Shown here in pieces: positions 55,781-64,000 of a DNA stretch of 64,000 nucleotides. Under the pieces are notes generated by a model that was not told where the DNA came from, searched no databases, and saw only the letters and a program-made list of their open reading frames with translations. Origin of the DNA: Acinetobacter sp. ANC 3903 (GTDB taxonomy: Bacteria; Pseudomonadota; Gammaproteobacteria; Pseudomonadales; Moraxellaceae); assembly GCF_002135315.1 (NCBI RefSeq), contig NZ_NEGA01000018.1, positions 1 to 64,000 of the forward strand. Reading direction: 5' to 3'. A program made the position numbers and the translations under genes. Positions within the stretch are counted from its first letter, which is position 1, and every line of letters begins with the position of its first letter.

Positions 55781-56527
55781 ATGAAATATTCAGAATATCA
55801 ACCTCGCCCCGATCTGTTAAAAGATCGCATTATCCTGATTACAGGTGCGGGCGATGGTATTGGTCGTGCTGCTGCAATGAGCTATGCCCTGCATGGTGCC
55901 ACTGTAGTTCTGCATGGACGTGCCTTAAACAAACTGGAAGTCATCTATGATGAAATTGAAAGTCTGGGTGCGCCACAACCGGCTATTCTACCTTTGCAAC
56001 TGTCCAGCGCCTCTCCTCGTGACTATGAATTACTGGTCGATACTTTAACGCAACAGTTCGGTCGCCTGGATGGCATTTTGCACAATGCCGGCATATTGGG
56101 AGAACGTACCGAACTGGCGCATTACCCGGTAGATGTCTGGGATGATGTGATGGCTGTGAATCTGCGTGCTCCCTTTATTTTGACCCAGGAACTGCTGCCC
56201 TTACTGGAAAAATCCGAGCATGCTTCGGTGGTTTTTGCCAGTTCCGGTGTTGGTCGTGAAGCACGGGAACGTTGGGGAGCTTATTCAGTATCCAAAATTG
56301 CCATTGAAGCGGTGAACCAGATTTTTGCCAAAGAAAATGTCTATCCGAATGTGCGTTATAACTGTATCAATCCGGGTGCAACCCGTACCGCCATGCGTGC
56401 CAAGGCTTATCCGGACGAAGATCCCAAAACTCTGCCGACACCGGAAAGCATTATGCCGGCTTACCTATACTTGATGGGTGACGATAGCCTGCATCTGAAT
56501 GGTCAAAGTATTGATGCACAGGATTAA
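55781..56527 (+). CDS. yciK: YciK-family short-chain dehydrogenase
   Basis: A 248-residue SDR oxidoreductase with the cofactor loop TGAGDGIG (21-28), NAG (102-104), a catalytic Ser154/155, Tyr168 and Lys172 (YSVSK). YciK substrate is unknown. Third gene after ubiG and the HAD gene, 31 bases after the latter, with an AGGAGG-like site before the ATG. Confidence 0.9.
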   Translation: MKYSEYQPRPDLLKDRIILITGAGDGIGRAAAMSYALHGATVVLHGRALNKLEVIYDEIESLGAPQPAILPLQLSSASPRDYELLVDTLTQQFGRLDGILHNAGILGERTELAHYPVDVWDDVMAVNLRAPFILTQELLPLLEKSEHASVVFASSGVGREARERWGAYSVSKIAIEAVNQIFAKENVYPNVRYNCINPGATRTAMRAKAYPDEDPKTLPTPESIMPAYLYLMGDDSLHLNGQSIDAQD

Positions 56528-56549
56528 TCCCTGGGCAATACGTTTAACT

Positions 56550-56576
56550 AAAGGGAGCAGATAGTGCTCCCTTTTT
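56550..56576 (+). terminator. Terminator of the ubiG operon
   Basis: AAAGGGAGCA-GATAG-TGCTCCCTTTTT. Confidence 0.85.
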
Positions 56577-56733
56577 ATCCTCAAGCCGCTTCCAAACATT
56601 CAGCCTGATTTTAATCCTCAAATCATAAATCGTATTTTTAAATAAATTTAATAAAAATATTCGGTTTTATAAATCAATAAAATCAGCCTATGCTGATCTT
56701 CATTGAAAAACATACAGAATGAGGAAGCTCAAC

Positions 56734-56889
56734 ATGGCTGATCAGAAGCGTAAGCTTGAAACGATTCGCAGCATTGAAAATTTACAACTTTCGAATGTCT
56801 TGATCCGTGGTCTGGATGATGCCCAACAGGCAGAAACCATTGCTGAAGCAGTCACCTCATTACAAAACCTGATTGAACAATGGAACTAA
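56734..56889 (+). CDS. 51-residue small hypothetical protein
   Basis: A short protein MADQKRKLETIRSIENLQLS... with a single amphipathic helical character, rich in Glu, Gln and Leu, ending IEQWN. GAGGA sits eight bases before the ATG and a hairpin follows the stop, so it is likely expressed. I do not recognise a family; similar small proteins may occur in relatives. Confidence 0.7.
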   Translation: MADQKRKLETIRSIENLQLSNVLIRGLDDAQQAETIAEAVTSLQNLIEQWN

Positions 56890-57193
56890 TGCCCACTTAT
56901 GAACGACCTGTGAACAGCCAAAGCATGGCTGTTTCTTGTTTGGAAAGAAAATCTTTTACTCCATAAAATAATTTGCAGAACTTTGATACAAAATTTTCAT
57001 CCGCAGAAAGTTTTCGAGTATTTTATAGCTCTATAAAATTGCTCAAGATTTTTGAATAATGAGAGATGTTGCAAGAATATCCTTATTATCTCTGCATTTT
57101 TTAAGAAATGCGTGATCTATCTTCACAGTTTCTCTGCAATTTTTTCGTACATTAGCAGCCATGAAATTAATAACTTTTCTATGAGGGTTCAAC
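56890..57193. other. Intergenic region with palindrome
   Basis: About 300 bases between the small gene and the first RcnB-like gene. It contains a weak terminator hairpin (56913-56933) and a 20-bp palindrome ATTTTATAGCTCTATAAAAT at 57020-57039. Confidence 0.5.
56913..56936 (+). terminator. Probable weak terminator of the small gene
   Basis: AACAGCCA-AAGCA-TGGCTGTT followed by a mixed T-rich tract. Confidence 0.5.
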
Positions 57194-57598
57194 ATGAAAA
57201 AGATTTTGACAGTTTTGGCAATTTCTTTCAGTGCATTGATGGCAAACAGTGCCAGCATTGCCGGACCTCATGAAAAAAACAATAATCATCGTGGCTGGGA
57301 TCAATCCGATCAGCCAAAATTTAACCGCAGTCGCGATTTTCGTGAAGATGATAATGATGATGACATGCAGGACAAACGCCGTATGCGTGAAGAACGCGGA
57401 TTCAAGCGTCTACAACAGCATAAATGGCAACCCGGTTATGTGATGCCGCAGCATTATCGTGGCGATGGTTATAAAGTCGATTATAAAAGCCATGACCTGC
57501 CTAAACCGTCGCGTAATCAGCAATGGTACAAAATTAATAATGACTATATTTTAGTCGATACGGATAGTAATAACATTGTGCGTATTCAAGGGTTTTAA
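57194..57598 (+). CDS. RcnB-family periplasmic protein
   Basis: A 134-residue secreted protein: signal peptide (residues 1-23, SIAGPHE), an acidic/Arg-rich low-complexity middle (REDDNDDDMQDKRRMREERG) and a C-terminal RcnB domain (about 78-134: YRGDGYKVDYKSHDLPKPSRNQQWYKI...). RcnB proteins are small periplasmic factors linked to Ni/Co or other envelope stress in E. coli. It is the first of two related tandem genes. Confidence 0.82.
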   Translation: MKKILTVLAISFSALMANSASIAGPHEKNNNHRGWDQSDQPKFNRSRDFREDDNDDDMQDKRRMREERGFKRLQQHKWQPGYVMPQHYRGDGYKVDYKSHDLPKPSRNQQWYKINNDYILVDTDSNNIVRIQGF

Positions 57599-57620
57599 AC
57601 GCTATTTTAACTTCTCCACG

Positions 57621-57645
57621 CCCAAACTCCGGTTTGGGTTTTTTT
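57621..57645 (+). terminator. Terminator of the first RcnB-like gene
   Basis: CCCAAAC-TCCG-GTTTGGG followed by seven T. Confidence 0.87.
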
Positions 57646-57830
57646 ATTTCTGCACTGTGATTTTTTTTCAATATCACCCTTTAACTGTATGACTTTCAGC
57701 ACTTTTACAATCTTCTTTTTTTCTCCATCAATTTCACAATTCAACTAAGATTCCAACATCGTTTATCTCTACTTTTCCGCTAATTTTGAATCATCGAAAA
57801 CATATACCGAAATGATCTAGGGTGAAAGTA

Positions 57831-58214
57831 ATGAAAAAAGTTCTGACTACAATTGCACTTTCTTTATCTGCATTAATGGCAACTTCAGCGATGGCAGCAC
57901 CAGACCATCGTTATGATGATCATCGTTATCAGCAGGCACATTCACAACATGACCAGCGCTGGGACAATAACAATCGTTATGACCACAACCGTTATGACAA
58001 TAATCGCTATGACAACAAACGAGTAAACCCAAGCCGTGACTGGCGTTCAGGCCAAAACTTCCCGCGCGTATTTAGCTCATCCGGCTATAAAGTGAGCGAC
58101 CGTGAAGCACGCCGCTTACCGGATACGGGCCGTTATCAGCAATGGTACAAAGTCAACGGTGACTATGTGTTAGTGAATGAACGTACTGACCGCATTGTGC
58201 GCATCATTAACTAA
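57831..58214 (+). CDS. RcnB-family periplasmic protein with NRYD repeats
   Basis: A 127-residue paralogue of the preceding gene: signal peptide (MKKVLTTIALSLSALMATSA), a low-complexity region with repeated HRYDDHRY/NRYDHNRYDNNRYD units, and a C-terminal RcnB domain ending DRIVRIIN. ATG 57831 follows AGGGTGA; a GTG three codons earlier is in frame. The two genes have separate terminators, so duplication rather than operon growth is likely. Confidence 0.82.
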   Translation: MKKVLTTIALSLSALMATSAMAAPDHRYDDHRYQQAHSQHDQRWDNNNRYDHNRYDNNRYDNKRVNPSRDWRSGQNFPRVFSSSGYKVSDREARRLPDTGRYQQWYKVNGDYVLVNERTDRIVRIIN

Positions 58215-58248
58215 AAACTTCGTTTAAGCCTCCTGTTCCTTTAAAAAG

Positions 58249-58275
58249 CACCTGAATTTGTTCAGGTGTTTTTTT
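58249..58275 (+). terminator. Terminator of the second RcnB-like gene
   Basis: CACCTGAA-TTTG-TTCAGGTG followed by seven T. Confidence 0.87.
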
Positions 58276-58344
58276 ATTTTGACCCTTCCCCTATGCCGTT
58301 TTTTGATTAGAATCAAAGCAGGAAATTTTTATTTTGAGATAGGC

Positions 58345-59697
58345 ATGCAAACGAATTCATCTGAAACATCACAAAGCACAAATTTACAATATGTGCATTG
58401 GTTTCGACATTCTGCGCCTTATATTAATGCCCACCGCAACAAAACTTTTGTCATCATGTTTGATGGTGAAGCGGTACAACATGAAAATTTCCAGCATATT
58501 ATTCATGACATTGCCCTGCTGCATTCTTTAGGCATTCGTCTGATTCTTGTGCATGGTGCCCGTTCGCAAATCAGCCAGAACCTGAAAGCCAGCGGCATTC
58601 AAACCCCTTTTCATAATCACCGCCGGATTACTACACGTGAATCCTTAAGTTGCGTGATGAATGCGGTCGGGTCTATTCGCCTGCAAATTGAAGCGCTGCT
58701 TTCCATGGGACTGGCCAACTCTCCGATGTACGGAGCCCGTATTGATGTGATCTCAGGCAATTTCGTCACCGCCAAACCTTATGGCATTCGAGATGGTGTT
58801 GATTTCCAGCTCACTGGGGAAGTGCGAACGGTCGATACCGATGCCATCCAAAGACATCTGAAAAATCATAATATTGTGTTGCTTGGACCAACCGGCTATT
58901 CCAGTACCGGTGAGGTGTTTAACCTGATCGCAGAAGAAGTTGCCACCAATACCGCCATTCTGCTGAAAGCCGACAAGCTGATATTTTTGGGTAAGCAACA
59001 AGGCTTGGTGAACGAGTTGGGACAATTGCAACGTGAAATTGCCCCGCATCAGCTGGATCAGCAGATCTTGCAATATCAGGATTCCAACCCCGATATTGCC
59101 CTGCAATTGCGTGGGGCAAAAAATGCCTCACTGCAAGGGGTAAATCGTGTACATCTGATTTCTTATACCTACGATGGGGCCTTGCTGGAAGAACTGTTCA
59201 CTCGCGATGGTGCGGGCACCATGATGACCGATGCCCATTATGAAGATGTGCGTACTGCCAATATTCAGGATGTCGGTGGTTTAATGAACTTGCTTCGCCC
59301 ACTGGAAGCAGAAGGCATTCTGGTCTATCGTTCACGTGAAAGATTAGAAAGTGAAATTGAACAGTTTTCGGTGATTGAACGGGACGGGATGATTTTGGCC
59401 TGTGCTGCCCTGTACCCGATTCCAGCTTCAGCCAATGAAATTAAATCGGCCGAGATTGCCTGTGTAGCGGTCGATCCGACTTATCGAAAATCCAACCGCG
59501 GCAGCGAGATTTTGCATTATCTGGAAGACAAGGCCAAAAGCCTGGGCATTCAGCAACTGTTTGTTTTAACCACCCGGACTGCACACTGGTTTGTCGAGCA
59601 TGGTTTTGAACCTGCCAGTGTCGATGACCTGCCGAATGCACGTCAGGCCTTATATAACTATCAACGCAATTCCTTGGTATTCAAAAAGTCACTTTAA
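58345..59697 (+). CDS. argA: N-acetylglutamate synthase (fused kinase-like/GNAT)
   Basis: ArgA acetylates glutamate with acetyl-CoA, the first step of arginine synthesis. The 450-residue protein has an N-terminal amino-acid-kinase-like domain (about 20-290, LILVHGARSQI and LLGPTGYSSTGEVFNL) and a C-terminal GNAT domain (ACVAVDPTYRKSNRGSEIL), the classic proteobacterial ArgA layout. ATG 58345 precedes MQTNSSETS; the open frame extends 29 codons more but the prior terminator lies there. Confidence 0.93.
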   Translation: MQTNSSETSQSTNLQYVHWFRHSAPYINAHRNKTFVIMFDGEAVQHENFQHIIHDIALLHSLGIRLILVHGARSQISQNLKASGIQTPFHNHRRITTRESLSCVMNAVGSIRLQIEALLSMGLANSPMYGARIDVISGNFVTAKPYGIRDGVDFQLTGEVRTVDTDAIQRHLKNHNIVLLGPTGYSSTGEVFNLIAEEVATNTAILLKADKLIFLGKQQGLVNELGQLQREIAPHQLDQQILQYQDSNPDIALQLRGAKNASLQGVNRVHLISYTYDGALLEELFTRDGAGTMMTDAHYEDVRTANIQDVGGLMNLLRPLEAEGILVYRSRERLESEIEQFSVIERDGMILACAALYPIPASANEIKSAEIACVAVDPTYRKSNRGSEILHYLEDKAKSLGIQQLFVLTTRTAHWFVEHGFEPASVDDLPNARQALYNYQRNSLVFKKSL

Positions 59698-59709
59698 AGT
59701 GGCTTTTTT
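59685..59709 (+). terminator. Terminator of argA
   Basis: AAAGTCACTTTAAAGTGGCTTTTTTT overlaps the argA stop codon. Confidence 0.82.
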
Positions 59710-60026
59710 TATCACTGCTATAGCTTTATTTTTTATATCTTTATTCTGAATGTCCTGAAATTTATAATGATTTATTTAGGTGGTTTTTGCATAACCTTAT
59801 ACTGGCTCAAGATTTAGAATTTAATGATTTAAATATCAATAACTTATTTTATTAAAACTATATAGTTTGTGGTTCTTATAAATCACTTTTCTACATAAGT
59901 TTTTCTCTTTTTTATTTATCTTTTTTCCTCATTAAGAATTTCAATTTTTTTATTTTTTTCGAAAAAGAAAAAGCTTTAGCGTATGTGTTCAATATTCAAC
60001 ACTTCATTGTTGCGGAGCACACATAC
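59710..60026. other. Promoter region of the sulfonate operon
   Basis: AT-rich leader before the first SBP gene. A near-palindrome GTGTTCAATATTCAACAC (59985-60002) lies 25 bases before the start codon and could be an operator. No gene is seen. Confidence 0.4.
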
Positions 60027-60989
60027 ATGAGCGCCATTCAAACAAAATTCTGGGCGAAATCACTGGTCCTTTCTTCACTAGTTGCTGGCGCAATGATGAT
60101 GTCAGGTTGTGGAAAAAAAGAAGCTGAAACGGTCACCTTAAATATTGGCTTCCAAAAATATGGCTTGTTACCGATTATTAAAGAACGCGGCACTTTAGAA
60201 ACGGCGTTGAAAGAGCAAGGCGTCAATGTGAAATGGGTGGAGTTCCCTGCAGGTCCACAACTGCTTGAAGGCTTAAATGTCGGCAGTGTTGTATTAGGTG
60301 AGGCAGGTGAAGCGCCACCTATTTTCGCACAGGCCGCCAATTCAAATCTGGTTTATATCGCCAACCAGCCGGAAGCACCTAAAGCAGAAGCATTAATTGT
60401 GCAAAAAAATTCAGCCATTCACAGCATCCAGGATTTAAAAGGTAAACGTGTTGCCCTGAATAAAGGCTCAAATGTTCATTATCTACTGTTAAAAGTGTTA
60501 CAAGCCAACAAGCTGACTCTGAATGACATCCAGGTAGTGTATTTACCGCCTTCGGATGCACGCGCCGCATTTGAGAAAGGTGCAGTCGATGCCTGGGTGA
60601 TTTGGGATCCGTTCTTTGCTGCCGCTGAAAAGCAGATTGGCGCACGTGTGATTGCAAACGGCGAAAACCTGGTCAGTAACCATCAGTTCTATCTGGCAGA
60701 CCGTAAATTTGCCGAGCAGCATCCGGATGTGCTGAAAGCTGTCGTGAATGAATTAAACACCACCACCCAATGGGTATCCCAACATCAGGACGAAGCCGCC
60801 AAGCTGCTGGAAAAACCAACAGGCCTGTCTAGCGAGATCCTGAAAACCTCCATTTCCCGCATGGGCTTTGGGGTACAACCGATTTCTAATGAAGTAGTGC
60901 AAAAGCAGCAATATGTTGCCGATGCCTTTTATCAGCAAAAACTGATTCCAAACAAACTCAATATTCAAGCCGCGATTTTAGCGAAGTAA
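60027..60989 (+). CDS. Sulfonate ABC transporter substrate-binding lipoprotein
   Basis: A 320-residue SsuA-type periplasmic-binding protein: lipobox MMSGC, then GFQKYGLLPIIKERGTLE, the WVEFPAGPQLLEGLNVGS sulfonate/taurine-binding signature, ALNKGSNVHYLLL and GAVDAWVIWDPFF. It binds alkanesulfonates or related compounds. ATG 60027 follows GGAG (10-base spacing). A second SBP gene follows 30 bases on, with a standard signal peptide instead of a lipobox. Confidence 0.9.
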   Translation: MSAIQTKFWAKSLVLSSLVAGAMMMSGCGKKEAETVTLNIGFQKYGLLPIIKERGTLETALKEQGVNVKWVEFPAGPQLLEGLNVGSVVLGEAGEAPPIFAQAANSNLVYIANQPEAPKAEALIVQKNSAIHSIQDLKGKRVALNKGSNVHYLLLKVLQANKLTLNDIQVVYLPPSDARAAFEKGAVDAWVIWDPFFAAAEKQIGARVIANGENLVSNHQFYLADRKFAEQHPDVLKAVVNELNTTTQWVSQHQDEAAKLLEKPTGLSSEILKTSISRMGFGVQPISNEVVQKQQYVADAFYQQKLIPNKLNIQAAILAK

Positions 60990-61019
60990 GCCATAGAACA
61001 AAATTCAGGGGATTTAACA

Positions 61020-62012
61020 ATGACTCAGCATCAGCCACACAACAAAGCAATCACATGGTTCAAGACCTCCAGTCATGGCATGAATGCCATGTTAGTTGCT
61101 TGTGCGATGTTGGGTTCAAGTGCCGCTTGGGCTGTGGATCCTTCGGTGAAACAGCTACGTGTGGGTTATCAAAAATCTTCTGTCAATCTGGTGATTGCAC
61201 AACAGCAAAAGTTATTTGAACAGGAATTTCCCAACGCGAAAATTAGCTGGAATGAATTTCCGGGCGGTCCACAAATTTTAGAAGCCCTAGCCGTCGGTTC
61301 TGTGGATATCGGTTCAACAGGCGATACACCGCCTGTCTATGCGCAGGCAGGCAACAAGCCACTATATTATTTTGCTTATGAGACGGCAAAACCTTTGGCT
61401 TCTGCCATTTTGGTGCCAAGCAACTCCAAAATTACCCAGCTCAGCCAGCTGAAGGGTAAACGTATTGGGGTTCACCGCGGTTCAAGCTCACATTATCTAT
61501 TGGTGCAGGCAGTACGTAAGGCCGGTTTGCAATGGACAGATGTTCAACCAATCTGGCTCAGTCCGGCTGATGCCCGTGCGGCTTTCCAGAAAGGTGCGAT
61601 CGATGCCTGGGCCATTTGGGATCCGTACTATGCTGCGGCACAACTGGAAGATAAGGCCAAGGTACTGACCACAGGTAAAGGCTTAAGTCCAAATTACACC
61701 TTCTATCTGGCTTCAAATGATTTGGTTAAAAATCATCCTCAGGCACTCAAAGGCATTATCAAGCAGCTTAATGTTGCCGATAAATGGGTACAAAGCAACA
61801 AGGCTGCGACTGCAAGCCTGTTTGCTCAAAGCACAGGTCTGAAACCGATTGTCAGCCAGACTTTTATCCAGCGCCGTCCTAACCCGTCTGGTGCTGCTCT
61901 GCTCAGCAAAAAAGTGATTGCCGATCAGCAAGAGCTCGCCAACCGTTTTAGCGAACTCAAGATCATTCCGAAATCTATCAATATTCAGCAAGCCGTTTGG
62001 GCAGGCAAATAA
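61020..62012 (+). CDS. ssuA: Sulfonate ABC transporter substrate-binding protein SsuA
   Basis: A 330-residue SsuA: signal peptide (residues 1-39, AWAVD), [54 protein letters not shown] and [13 protein letters not shown]. It is a paralogue of the preceding lipoprotein. The pair probably feeds the same permease (SsuC) and may differ in substrate range. Confidence 0.92.
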   Translation: MTQHQPHNKAITWFKTSSHGMNAMLVACAMLGSSAAWAVDPSVKQLRVGYQKSSVNLVIAQQQKLFEQEFPNAKISWNEFPGGPQILEALAVGSVDIGSTGDTPPVYAQAGNKPLYYFAYETAKPLASAILVPSNSKITQLSQLKGKRIGVHRGSSSHYLLVQAVRKAGLQWTDVQPIWLSPADARAAFQKGAIDAWAIWDPYYAAAQLEDKAKVLTTGKGLSPNYTFYLASNDLVKNHPQALKGIIKQLNVADKWVQSNKAATASLFAQSTGLKPIVSQTFIQRRPNPSGAALLSKKVIADQQELANRFSELKIIPKSINIQQAVWAGK

Positions 62013-62028
62013 TCTAAGGATCAATGCA

Positions 62029-63204
62029 ATGAAAATTTTCTGGTTTATTCCTACGCATGGTGACAGTCGTTATTTAGGCACAAGCAAAGGCGCCCGTCAG
62101 GTCGATCATGCTTATATGAAACAGATTGCGGTCGCGGTAGATAACCTGGGTTATGAAGGCGTACTCATTCCAACCGGCCGTTCATGTGAAGATCCATGGA
62201 TTACCGCTGCCAGCCTGATCGATGCCACTAAAAATTTGAAATTCCTGGTGGCATTACGTCCAGGCGTCACCACGCCGGCACTGGCTGCGCGTATGGCAGC
62301 AACTTTTGACCGTTTGTCTGGCGGTCGCGTTCGGCTGAACCTGGTCACTGGTGGTGATGAGCAAGAGCTTAAAGGTGACGGTGTCTATGAAGATCATGCG
62401 ACACGTTATGAAACTGCGGCTGAATACACCACCATCTGGCGTGAAATTTTAAAACGTTCACATACGGGTGAAAGTTTCACTTTCCACGGTGAACATTTAA
62501 GTGTCGATGATGCAAAACTGCTTTATCCACCGGTACAACAGCCTTACCCACCGCTTTGGTTTGGCGGCTCTTCCGATGCAGCCGTGGAATTGGCCACCGA
62601 CCAGGTCGATACTTACCTGACTTGGGGCGAACCACCAGCAGCCGTGAAAGAAAAAATTGAAAATGTCAAAGCCAAAGCTGCCGCCAAAGGCCGTAGTTTA
62701 AGTTACGGTATCCGTTTACACGTGATTGTCCGTGAAACCAATGAACAGGCATGGGCTGCTGCTGAAGAGCTAATTCAGTATGTGGATGATGCCACCATAG
62801 CCGCTGCACAACAAAAATTCAAACAGATGGATTCCGTCGGCCAGCGTCGTATGGCAGAACTGCACAACGGTGACCGCACTAAACTTGAAGTATCTCCAAA
62901 CCTTTGGGCAGGTGTAGGCCTGGTTCGTGGCGGTGCAGGTACAGCACTGGTGGGTGACCCTGAAACTGTCGCTGCACGCATTCAGGAATATGCGGACTTG
63001 GGTATTGATACCTTTATTTTCTCAGGCTACCCACATCTGGAAGAGTCCATTCGTTTTGCCGAACTGGTGTTCCCGCTGTTGCCTTTAGAAACCCGTAAAA
63101 AACTGGCTCAACCGAACTTGACTGGTCCTTTTGGTGAAATCGTGGCAAATAACTATGTTGCTGATGAGGCCAAGAAGGAAGTGAAATATCAGGAGCCGGC
63201 TTAA
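62029..63204 (+). CDS. ssuD: FMNH2-dependent alkanesulfonate monooxygenase
   Basis: SsuD cleaves alkanesulfonates to aldehyde and sulfite, using FMNH2 from a separate reductase. The 391-residue luciferase-like protein begins [20 protein letters not shown] and has [53 protein letters not shown] and [23 protein letters not shown] lies eight bases before the ATG. Its stop shares a base with the ssuC start (TAATG). The reductase SsuE is not in the window. Confidence 0.95.
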   Translation: MKIFWFIPTHGDSRYLGTSKGARQVDHAYMKQIAVAVDNLGYEGVLIPTGRSCEDPWITAASLIDATKNLKFLVALRPGVTTPALAARMAATFDRLSGGRVRLNLVTGGDEQELKGDGVYEDHATRYETAAEYTTIWREILKRSHTGESFTFHGEHLSVDDAKLLYPPVQQPYPPLWFGGSSDAAVELATDQVDTYLTWGEPPAAVKEKIENVKAKAAAKGRSLSYGIRLHVIVRETNEQAWAAAEELIQYVDDATIAAAQQKFKQMDSVGQRRMAELHNGDRTKLEVSPNLWAGVGLVRGGAGTALVGDPETVAARIQEYADLGIDTFIFSGYPHLEESIRFAELVFPLLPLETRKKLAQPNLTGPFGEIVANNYVADEAKKEVKYQEPA

Positions 63205-64000
63205 TGAGCACAAGCATTTCTACGGGAGCCTTGGCGAAACCCAAGGTTTCACGTGGAACACAATTTGGGCAGCGTTTGCTGCCCTGGCTGTTCCCGATTG
63301 CCCTAATTCTGGTCTGGCAAATTGCCTCCAGTACCGGGTTGTTGGAAAGCCGTATTCTACCTGCACCGACGGCGGTCGTAGCTGCATTCTGGCATCTGCT
63401 GATCAGTGGTGAACTTTGGCAACACGTCAAAGTGAGTGCCGGACGTGCCCTGCTTGGTTTATTGGTCGGTGGCGGTTTGGGTTTATTACTCGGCCTGCTC
63501 AATGGTTCTTCGAAGACAGCCTCCACCCTGCTGGATACCACTTTACAGATGATCCGTAATATCCCGGCTTTGGCCTTAATTCCTTTGGTGATTTTATGGT
63601 TCGGGATTGATGAATCTGCCAAGCTGTTTTTGGTCGCTGTAGGCGTGTTCTTCCCGCTGTATATCAATACCTATCATGGCATTCGCTCAGTCGATCCACA
63701 ATTGATCGAGATGGGTAAAAGCTACGGTTTAACGCGCTGGCAGTTGTACAAAGAAATTATTTTACCGGGTGCGATGCCGTCAATTCTGGTCGGATTACGC
63801 TTTGCACTGGGTCTGGTCTGGGTGCTGCTGATTGTGGCCGAAACCATTTCCGCTCAATCCGGCATTGGTTATATGACCATGAATGCACGTGAATTCTTAC
63901 AAACTGACGTGGTCTTGGTGGGGATTTTACTTTACGCCCTGCTTGGAAAACTGGCGGATGTATTGGCCGTCGCTTTAGAAAAATACCTGCTGCGTTGGCA
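63204..64000 (+). CDS. ssuC: Sulfonate ABC transporter permease SsuC (3' end off window)
   Basis: The frame opens with ATG 63204 inside the ssuD stop and is open to the last base, giving about 265 residues. After a charged N-terminus there are at least five membrane helices; EMGKSYGLTRWQLYKEIILP with the following GAMPSILVGL is the EAA loop that contacts the ATPase, and GIGYMTMNAREFLQTDVVLVG follows. It is nearly complete; the ATPase gene ssuB would be expected next. Confidence 0.93.
   Translation, partial: MSTSISTGALAKPKVSRGTQFGQRLLPWLFPIALILVWQIASSTGLLESRILPAPTAVVAAFWHLLISGELWQHVKVSAGRALLGLLVGGGLGLLLGLLNGSSKTASTLLDTTLQMIRNIPALALIPLVILWFGIDESAKLFLVAVGVFFPLYINTYHGIRSVDPQLIEMGKSYGLTRWQLYKEIILPGAMPSILVGLRFALGLVWVLLIVAETISAQSGIGYMTMNAREFLQTDVVLVGILLYALLGKLADVLAVALEKYLLRW

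Noticed and set aside
1..64000. CRISPR arrays, tRNA/rRNA genes, prophage, integron or toxin-antitoxin modules
   Set aside because: I looked for regularly spaced repeats, tRNA-like cloverleaves, phage structural or cas-like proteins and paired small genes, and saw none that hold up.

Overview
This 64 kb window is a chromosomal segment of a Moraxellaceae gammaproteobacterium, almost certainly an Acinetobacter. The evidence is gene content and order (pyrE divergent from crc; dapA-bamC-purC; yqiA-parE; ubiG, a MupP-like phosphatase, then yciK; a desaturase/reductase pair divergent from a TetR regulator), protein sequences that read as Acinetobacter orthologues, and a moderately AT-rich composition. 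I cannot name the species from sequence alone. No rRNA, tRNA, CRISPR array or prophage is visible. Most of the window is ordinary core genome.

Layout. 1-230: right end of an IS982-family insertion sequence, followed by an AT-rich stretch with one marR regulator. 1.97-5.9 kb: pyrE, crc, an Spx/ArsC-like protein, a DUF2147 protein and an HSL-type esterase. 6-8 kb: azoreductase and a membrane diguanylate cyclase. 8-11.9 kb (minus): a tight run ankyrin protein - outer-membrane protein - dsbD - GST. 12-14.3 kb: ribosome hibernation factor, Tsx-like channel, acetyltransferase. 14.3-20.6 kb: parE, yqiA, a lipase-like hydrolase, dsbB and gshA. 20.7-26 kb (plus): DUF924, lipoprotein, DUF445, argS, SPOR/FtsN-like protein. 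26-29.3 kb (minus): a palindromic intergenic repeat, psd, a rhodanese and pncB. 29.6-34.9 kb: dtd, an AT-rich orphan gene, an SCP2 protein, a small membrane protein, serB and a divergent Smp/YtjB-like protein. 35-38.1 kb (minus): BASS-type transporter, nicotinamidase, aromatic-acid MFS transporter. 38.9-41.1 kb: dapA-bamC-purC. 41.4-50.2 kb: rarA, a GGDEF-EAL protein, ycgN, a DUF1328 micro-protein, murJ, ampD, nadC, rph. 50.4-53.5 kb: desaturase system with its TetR regulator and three operators. 53.5-59.7 kb: dsbA, ubiG/MupP/yciK, a 51-residue protein, two RcnB-like proteins, argA. 60-64 kb: sulfonate uptake and desulfonation (two substrate-binding proteins, ssuD, ssuC running off the end).

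How genes work together. DsbA, DsbB and DsbD are all present, so most of the periplasmic disulfide oxidation and isomerisation/reduction machinery lies in this window, with gshA adding cytoplasmic glutathione. pncA, pncB and nadC are NAD salvage and synthesis steps. murJ, ampD and the MupP-like phosphatase serve peptidoglycan export and recycling. The ssu genes scavenge sulfur from alkanesulfonates.

Most interesting signals lie between genes. (1) At about 3592-3740, downstream of crc, is a candidate small RNA with eight GGA motifs in about 125 nt, at least two displayed as AGGAT loops on short stems, ending in an intrinsic terminator that itself carries one of them. This is the architecture of CsrB/RsmY/RsmZ-type CsrA-sequestering RNAs. 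(2) At about 41260-41402, between purC and rarA, is a second candidate sRNA with its own promoter-like sequence, three consecutive hairpins, two with C-rich (anti-Shine-Dalgarno-like) loops, and a plus-strand-only terminator. Both are inferences from sequence pattern and need expression data.
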